Positions 10,519 through 15,251 of a stretch of 15,251 nt of DNA are shown piece after piece. Position numbers and translations under genes: made by a program. Origin of the DNA: Pleurotus djamor (taxonomy: Eukaryota; Basidiomycota; Agaricomycetes; Agaricales; Pleurotaceae); NCBI GenBank assembly GCA_029747585.1, contig JAPEVF010001023.1, forward strand, positions 1 to 15,251, written 5' to 3'. The first letter of the stretch is position 1, and each line of letters starts with the position of its first letter. The notes beneath the pieces are model-generated. The model saw only the letters and a program-made list of their open reading frames with translations. It did no database searches and had not been told where the DNA came from.

Positions 10519-10660
10519 CTCTCACCAGAGCACCCTCCCCCTTTTTGCGACTCCTTCGGCGTCGTCCGACTTGCGCGAAGTTGAAAACACGATGATGGGC
10601 ATAGAAAGATCTGGAGATGAAGGTCAGCGTGCAGGTTGAGATACTTAGATGAGATAGGGA

Positions 10661-11010
10661 CTTACTGTTTGGGTTGAACTTTTGGGAGGGTAGGCGAAAC
10701 TGACTGAGACGATGACGCGTAACCGTAACTGAAACCAGCGACCGAATGCGACAGACTCAGCCCTCGATGAGTCCACCCGACGGTGCCAGCTTCTCTGAAA
10801 CCAGAAAATTTGGGTATAGACTGAGGAAAAGTCGGTCTCGAAAGCAAAATGGATGAGTGTGGATGCTTACTGTTTGTGTTGAACTGACTCTTCTATGAGA
10901 CCATGGCGCGGGACTGTAACCGACCGTAAGAAATCCAGCAACCGAATGCGATAGACCCAGCCCTCGATGGATCCACCCGACGGTAGCAACTTCTCTAGAC
11001 CTTTGCTCCC
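10661..11010 (-). repeat. tandem exon-plus-intron duplication within the right repeat
   Basis: Two diverged units of about 200-205 bp lie head to tail. The shared landmark CTTACTGTTT occurs at 10661 and 10866, and the block CGGTGCCAGCTTCTCT / CGGTAGCAACTTCTCT at 10781 and 10981. Each encodes a related peptide on the minus strand (WTHRGLSLSHSVAGF and WIHRGLGLSHSVAGF). The left copy of the repeat has only one unit. Confidence 0.75.
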
Positions 11011-11474
11011 TTAGGAGTAAGGCGTCACACAGTGCAAGAAGCCATGAGCACTAACGAGGAGGACGATCAGCACGATGCAGAAGCCCATGGAAGAGAGATA
11101 ATTACCTGTGCTGCCTTTTAAAATGCCTTGGGACGGTTTAACTGATCCCTCAGGACGACCCAATAGGATCGTCGTGGAAGGGGGTGCACAAAAGGCGAGG
11201 GAACCACTGAAGCGAAAGGCCGATTACTTATAGGGCGATAGGGAGCCCCTAAGCGACCAGAGTCATACCAGAAAAGTGCGGAAACGGAGGAAACCTGTCA
11301 CCGCCAGCGGCTCGTCCTGTCAAGACGTTGAAGTACCCGCTTCCTGCAGATTGAGCGGCGGTGCGTGGACTGTATCTCCAGAAGAAGAAGGCCCAGGGTT
11401 AGAGTGACTCGTTGACCACTTTGAAAAGCAGAGCAGGGAAGATTCAGGGGGCCCCTGTGCTTTGTAATGCCACC

Positions 11475-11657
11475 ATGCTGTTCGACTGTGGCCGCCGTGG
11501 CCGCCGTTCTACTCGCGTTGTGTTTGACGCTCATGGCCCCGAAATTCCAGCCTCGACCACCAAAGGATTCTTCACTCCCGAGCCCAGTCGTTGGCGCGAA
11601 ACAGTTACCGATGCACTGAAGCCGGTCAATCACGGTCCTATGGATTGCTGGAATTAG
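11475..11657 (+). CDS. small hypothetical ORF beside the right repeat
   Basis: It is a 60-codon frame starting at an ATG in a CACCATG context, with ordinary fungal-looking codon choice, reading MLFDCGRRGRRSTRVVFDAH at the start and ending MDCWN. No domain or family is recognised, and no promoter motif stands out. It lies just outside the repeat boundary and faces the truncated trm1 gene. It could be a real small protein, an exon fragment of a lost gene, or chance. Confidence 0.2.
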   Translation: MLFDCGRRGRRSTRVVFDAHGPEIPASTTKGFFTPEPSRWRETVTDALKPVNHGPMDCWN

Positions 11658-12330
11658 TGACTCGGCGGGCCGTACGACCACGGTTGGCTCTCACCTTCCA
11701 AGGCTCAAGTCATGGACGACAGTCGGGGATCTTGTTCTTGTGTACCCATATGAAATAAATGGGAATTGAACATGATTTTGAACAAAAACTACCCACCGGT
11801 TGTCTTCTCGAGTCGCCAACTCTGATCTTTGGTACCGTGTCACTAGTATCTTGAATGGCCGTCGAAGCTGAAGGATGCTGGACTTCCTGACCCAACGCTG
11901 GAACCCGTCCCTCATCATTTACCGTGTACCGACAACACGCCCGCCGCGTCCCACCTTGCCAACCTTAATCCGCTAGATGGTTGTACCACCTCGGGCACCG
12001 GTCGGTCAATAGGGGAATCGCGTCTTTGAGAATGGGCATTGTGAGTAGCAGTTTCTTATGAAATTTACAAAGCCTGGATGCTCACACAAGCTAGTTTCCA
12101 ATGCGAAGAGTAAACGAAGAAGAATATTGTTCAACAGACAAAACGGGCGTCAGTTCAAACAAGGGCTTGGGGACGGGCGCCTCAGGCCTGGCCTCGACCG
12201 ACGATCACTTTGATCGATCCTTATGCGCTAAAGAAGAGGCAGACAAAAGTTGTTGTTGCGACCGGTATCATGTTCAATGGTTTGTTACGCGTCGGTATAA
12301 AATAGTGGCATATCAAAACTTTTGGCGTAC
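11658..12330. other. unassigned sequence between the right repeat and truncated trm1
   Basis: This is 673 bp where the rest of trm1 would be expected if that gene were intact. Neither strand continues the methyltransferase. An ATGGGCATT followed by GTGAGT and a CACAAG about 55 bp on (12031-12090) resembles a first exon and intron on the plus strand, but the following frame is not recognised. No RNA gene was seen. Confidence 0.4.
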
Positions 12331-13335
12331 CATTTCTCCGGATAGTTGGTGGTTGCAAGAACGGCTAGGTCAGTACAAGTGATGCATAGTAGCCCTGCGT
12401 TTAAAGAAGTCATTCGCCTATCTCACTCAGAGGCTTCAGATACCCATACCATTATCATTTATGCATTGCACGGCTGCGTCTATGAATGGTGCCGCTGTTC
12501 CGTATGGATCAAGATCAACGACGTCGACTCGGGACTTGTCGGCGCGATGGTTATACATCAGTGCACTTTCCAATACATGGATCAGTTTTACTCAAGAAAC
12601 CCGCTCAAGGTGCTCACCATGCGTCACCTTCGTTGATACGGACCTTCCCTGGTTCGGTCTGAGAGGTAGCCTCGTCTATATGTTCTCCTAAGCCATTCAG
12701 GTCAACATTCCTCTTGATGGCCTCAACCGCGGAGGGAGATAGATCGTTAGCAATAACATATCTGACGTTTGCTTTGTCGGTCATATCAGAAGTACGGTGA
12801 AACCGTGAACTGACCTGAGAAGGGGGATTTCATGGGCATATCTTATGGAACGTAGGCCAGTAGCTGAGAGTGCTTCCAGAAGGGTGAATTTGTAGGGCGT
12901 ATAGGCGAGCTGGAGATGTATTAGAGAATAATAGATGCTTGAAGAGAGAACAATATACTTCTTTCTGGGGTGGTGTATCTGTTGCTTCAGCGCTAGACTC
13001 TGCAGGGGGTGGCTCGGCTAGGTTTGCATCGTCAGATAGTTGGTGCTAGGCCCTGAATATGGCCCCGAACGCATCTGTTACAAGGGAGTTGGCTCACTGC
13101 GTAGTTTCTTGGCCGACGCTTTTTGTTTGCGCGTTTGCGATTCCCGCCACCGGGCTTCCTTCGTCTTATCCAGTTCCTCGCTCCATACGCGTATACAGGC
13201 AATACTGAGGTCCCGATTGAATTCTTGAACTGGATTTAAAAACGCTTCATTGGAATCCGGAAGAAGGATATGAGTATGATTTTCCGTGTGCAACTTGAAG
13301 CCAGGTGGAACGACTATTGAGCTCTGTTCTGCCAT
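12331..13335 (-). pseudogene. trm1: trm1 tRNA (guanine-26,N2)-dimethyltransferase, N-terminal part only
   Basis: Trm1 uses S-adenosylmethionine to dimethylate G26 of tRNAs in nucleus and mitochondria. Exons in transcription order are 13335-13098, 13017-12959, 12909-12815, 12761-12618, 12565-12450 and 12394-12331. Each junction has GT...AG ends and keeps frame, giving 238 residues. Visible motifs are HTENHTHILLPDSNEAFLNP with VQEFNRDLS, the SAM-site segment [54 protein letters not shown], and CITCTDLAVLATTNYPEK. The family is about 550-600 residues, so more than half is absent. After a donor at 12330 no later exon (expected YGG and EYCHE motifs) is found down to the repeat or beyond it. Exons carry no stops, so the loss is recent, the missing part lies across an assembly error, or a short product is made. 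The start at 13335 is the first in-frame ATG before the conserved core. Confidence 0.88.
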
Positions 13336-13581
13336 TCTTTTCAGACTCGAAGAATGCAGAAAGCGCACGAAGCTGCTCGAAGCAGAGCGAGGGCCCAAAG
13401 GCGCGATAATCCGCAGAAAAAGGCGAGGAATAATTTTGGAAGCTTGAACCGTATTGAGGAGGTTTAGCGCTCAAATGCATCTCGGCGCCAACGCGCATAT
13501 CGTTTTCGGTGACAATTACTTTTGCATCCATTGCCAACTTCCACCTCTCCATGTCACGGAATGCTTCATATANCCCCTCTT
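13336..13581. promoter_or_regulatory. divergent promoter between trm1 and the amino-acid transporter
   Basis: This is 246 bp separating two head-to-head start codons (13335 minus, 13582 plus), so it must hold both upstream regions. No TATA box or known operator is clear. An N lies at 13573, nine bases before the transporter ATG. Confidence 0.55.
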
Positions 13582-15251
13582 ATGTCACCCTCTCATGCAC
13601 ACGACGACTTGAATGACTCGCCTCCCCATACCCCTCGTCAATCCCGCGGCTCAGAGGACTCCCTTAGGGCTCTTGAAATAGCAGAGGGACCTTTAACCAC
13701 TCCAACACGATTCCAACGGCGCGTCGACTTACCTGGTCTCCTTGAGTAACTCTGACTTACCAACTCCTTACTATACAGTGGGCGTTCATACTCAATATCT
13801 GGCTTCGACTTTGAGCAGGACCTATTACCATTAACCTCTAGTCTGAGTGAACCGGATGCAACGCATGTCGAGAGTAACGAGAAGAACATCGGATTAATTA
13901 ACGGTTCGTATCCCCCGGATCATATGCGACTCGAGACTCACTGGATGGCAACCCAGGGATTGCACTAGTTGTTGGGCTTCAGGTAAGCACATGGGATACC
14001 ATTCAAGTTGTCATCCAACAAGTTTCCCATATTCCTAGATCGGTTCGGGGATATTGTACGTACTTCTGTCCCCCCTGCCTTACCTCTCTCTGAAAGAAGT
14101 GTCAGCTCTTCGCCTGGCGTCGTTGTAGCCAATACACAGAGTGTGGGTGCCAGTCTCGCGGTTTGGCTCGTATCTGGCTTGTTAGCTTGGACCGGTGCTA
14201 GCAGTTTTGCAGAACTCGGTTCCGCCATTCCTCTAAACGGCGGTGCACAAGCATACCTGGCTTACTCGTATGGCCCTTTGGTGTCATACCTCTTTGCATG
14301 GACAGCCATTATCGCCCTCAAACCTGGTTAGTCGCTCCCCATATCCGACCCAACTCACTCAGCAGAATACAACCAAAGGGGGGAACGCCGTCATTAGCCT
14401 CATTTTCTCCGAATACCTTAACCGTGTCTTCTGGCACACCACTCGATCCGACGCATCGCCAGATGACCTCCCTCAATGGTCAATCAAATTGACTGCAATT
14501 GGCGCAGTCCTCATTGTAACCATACTTTGTGTCGCCGCGCGTAAGCTTGGTTCCCGTGCTGCAGTTGTATTTACTACGGTGAAGGCACGTTCTTCTTCCT
14601 ATTACTTGTCGTTCTACTCCGCTAACTTTGCATCTTGCTAGGTTCTTGCTTTGGTTTGTCCCATTCCTGGATCACTTCTTGATACGTTGCTCATGTCCTT
14701 CCCTTCACTAGATACTGATCACGGTGCTGGGGATAGTGCAGCTGGCACGAGGGCGCGCCTCAACATCGTTGACGACGCCCCTCTTTGCAGGCACTAACAA
14801 AAGCCCTTCTGCGTATTCACTCGCACTCTACTCTGGATTATGGGCCTTCGATGGCTGGGACCAAGCCAATTACGTGGGAGGGGAAGTTAAGAATCCTGAG
14901 AAGAATATTCCACGGACCATCCATTCTAGCATGGCCATTGTGACAGTGAGCTAACCTGTCCAATATCCTCCTCCAGAGGCTGACACTGCGAAGCTTCTCT
15001 TCTTGTTGGCCAATATCTCGTACTTTGTTGTTCTGGACAAGGTACACGCATCTCCTCGTTTTCGTTCCGTGTCTGACTTTCCAAAGGAAACTGTTGGCTT
15101 GAGCAATACCGTGGCGATGGACTTCGGACGTAAACTACTTGGTCCAGTAGGAGGCATCATATTTGCCTTCATGGTTGCGTTCTCATGTTTTGGCGCCTTG
15201 AATGGTATGAATCCGTCTGCTTTCCCTCTTTACTACCTTTGTCTCATCTTT
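13582..15251 (+). CDS. amino-acid transporter, LAT / methionine-permease type (3' end outside window)
   Basis: This is an APC-superfamily amino-acid permease of the plasma membrane, close to fungal LAT and Mup1-like carriers. Exons are 13582-13745, 13779-13903, 13957-13982, 14039-14055, 14106-14326, 14379-14584, 14642-14653, 14712-14945, 14994-15041 and 15087-15204, with the next intron running off the window. A Ser/Pro-rich cytosolic N-terminus precedes the TM1 substrate-site motif GLQIGSGIFSSPGVVV, assembled from exons 3-5. Later landmarks are SFAELGSAIPLNGGAQAYL, LKPGGNAVISLIFSEYL, LWAFDGWDQANYVGGEV, NPEKNIPRTI and FGRKLLGPVGG. Two models are unusual: the intron at 14585-14641 begins with GC and is followed by a 12-nt exon (VLAL), and the first intron (13746-13778) would be only 33 bp. 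Substrate is inferred. The start is the ATG at 13582, the first in frame after the N at 13573. Confidence 0.9.

Larger units (their letters stand above)
10303..11418 (-). mobile_element. dispersed repeat, right copy (inverted relative to the left copy)
   Basis: Its reverse complement matches 3446-4376 and it is about 185 bp longer. The outer portion (11418 back to about 11070) is identical to the left copy. Differences elsewhere are mostly C/T and G/A, several at CpG sites. It contains an extra exon-plus-intron unit: exon-like pieces on the minus strand at 10994-10871 and 10794-10666, separated by an intron-like block 10870-10795 (GTAAGC to TTTCAG). A further intron-like block at 10665-10611 ends in CTCCAG. 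On the plus strand, 10346-10639 is an ORF (TEVNERGCEVATLKRAWTRV) also present in the left copy at 4325-4035. Boundaries are good to a few bases; no terminal repeats or mobility gene seen. Confidence 0.8.

Noticed and set aside
12101..12382. 93-codon plus-strand ORF
   Set aside because: It overlaps the last trm1 exon antisense, has no recognisable domain, and most of it lies in unassigned sequence.
13247..13552. 101-codon minus-strand ORF upstream of trm1
   Set aside because: It overlaps trm1 exon 1 in another frame and fills the short divergent promoter; no coding character.

Overview
The window looks like draft sequence from a basidiomycete fungus, most likely an agaricomycete. The basis is its many short introns (about 45-90 bp) with GTRNGN donors, CTRAC-type branch points and YAG acceptors, the gene types present, and scattered single Ns. 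This is inference from gene structure; no marker gene fixes the species.

Layout. Positions 1-2157 (+) hold most of an acylaminoacyl-peptidase-like S9 serine peptidase, cut by the window start. Positions 2158-3445 are gene-poor and carry a minus-strand C-terminal coding tail (2547-2740) and a plus-strand ORF starting at 2977 that runs into a repeat. The repeat (3446-4376) has a longer partner in opposite orientation at 10303-11418. Between the two copies, both on the minus strand, sit a complete six-exon K+/H+ antiporter of the KHA1 type (4579-7575) and an intronless single-pass membrane protein with a glutaredoxin-like fold that has no cysteine (8480-9601). Right of the second repeat is about 0.9 kb with only a 60-aa ORF. 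Then come the first six exons of a tRNA (guanine-N2)-dimethyltransferase, trm1 (minus, 12331-13335), whose 3' half is missing. Diverging from trm1 is an amino-acid transporter of the LAT/methionine-permease type (+, from 13582, running off the window) with ten exons visible, three of them 12-26 nt.

How they fit together. The genes are ordinary chromosomal housekeeping and transport genes with no shared pathway. The unusual part is the accessory DNA. The two repeat copies are identical over roughly their first 340 bp, carry TATA-like and splice-like signals, differ by a tandem exon-plus-intron duplication, and lie beside truncated or chimeric coding fragments. I see no transposase, reverse transcriptase, CRISPR array or defence system. 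I found no clear new multi-gene system; the repeat family and the cysteine-free glutaredoxin-like protein are the best leads. Exon models are by eye from splice consensus and reading-frame continuity.
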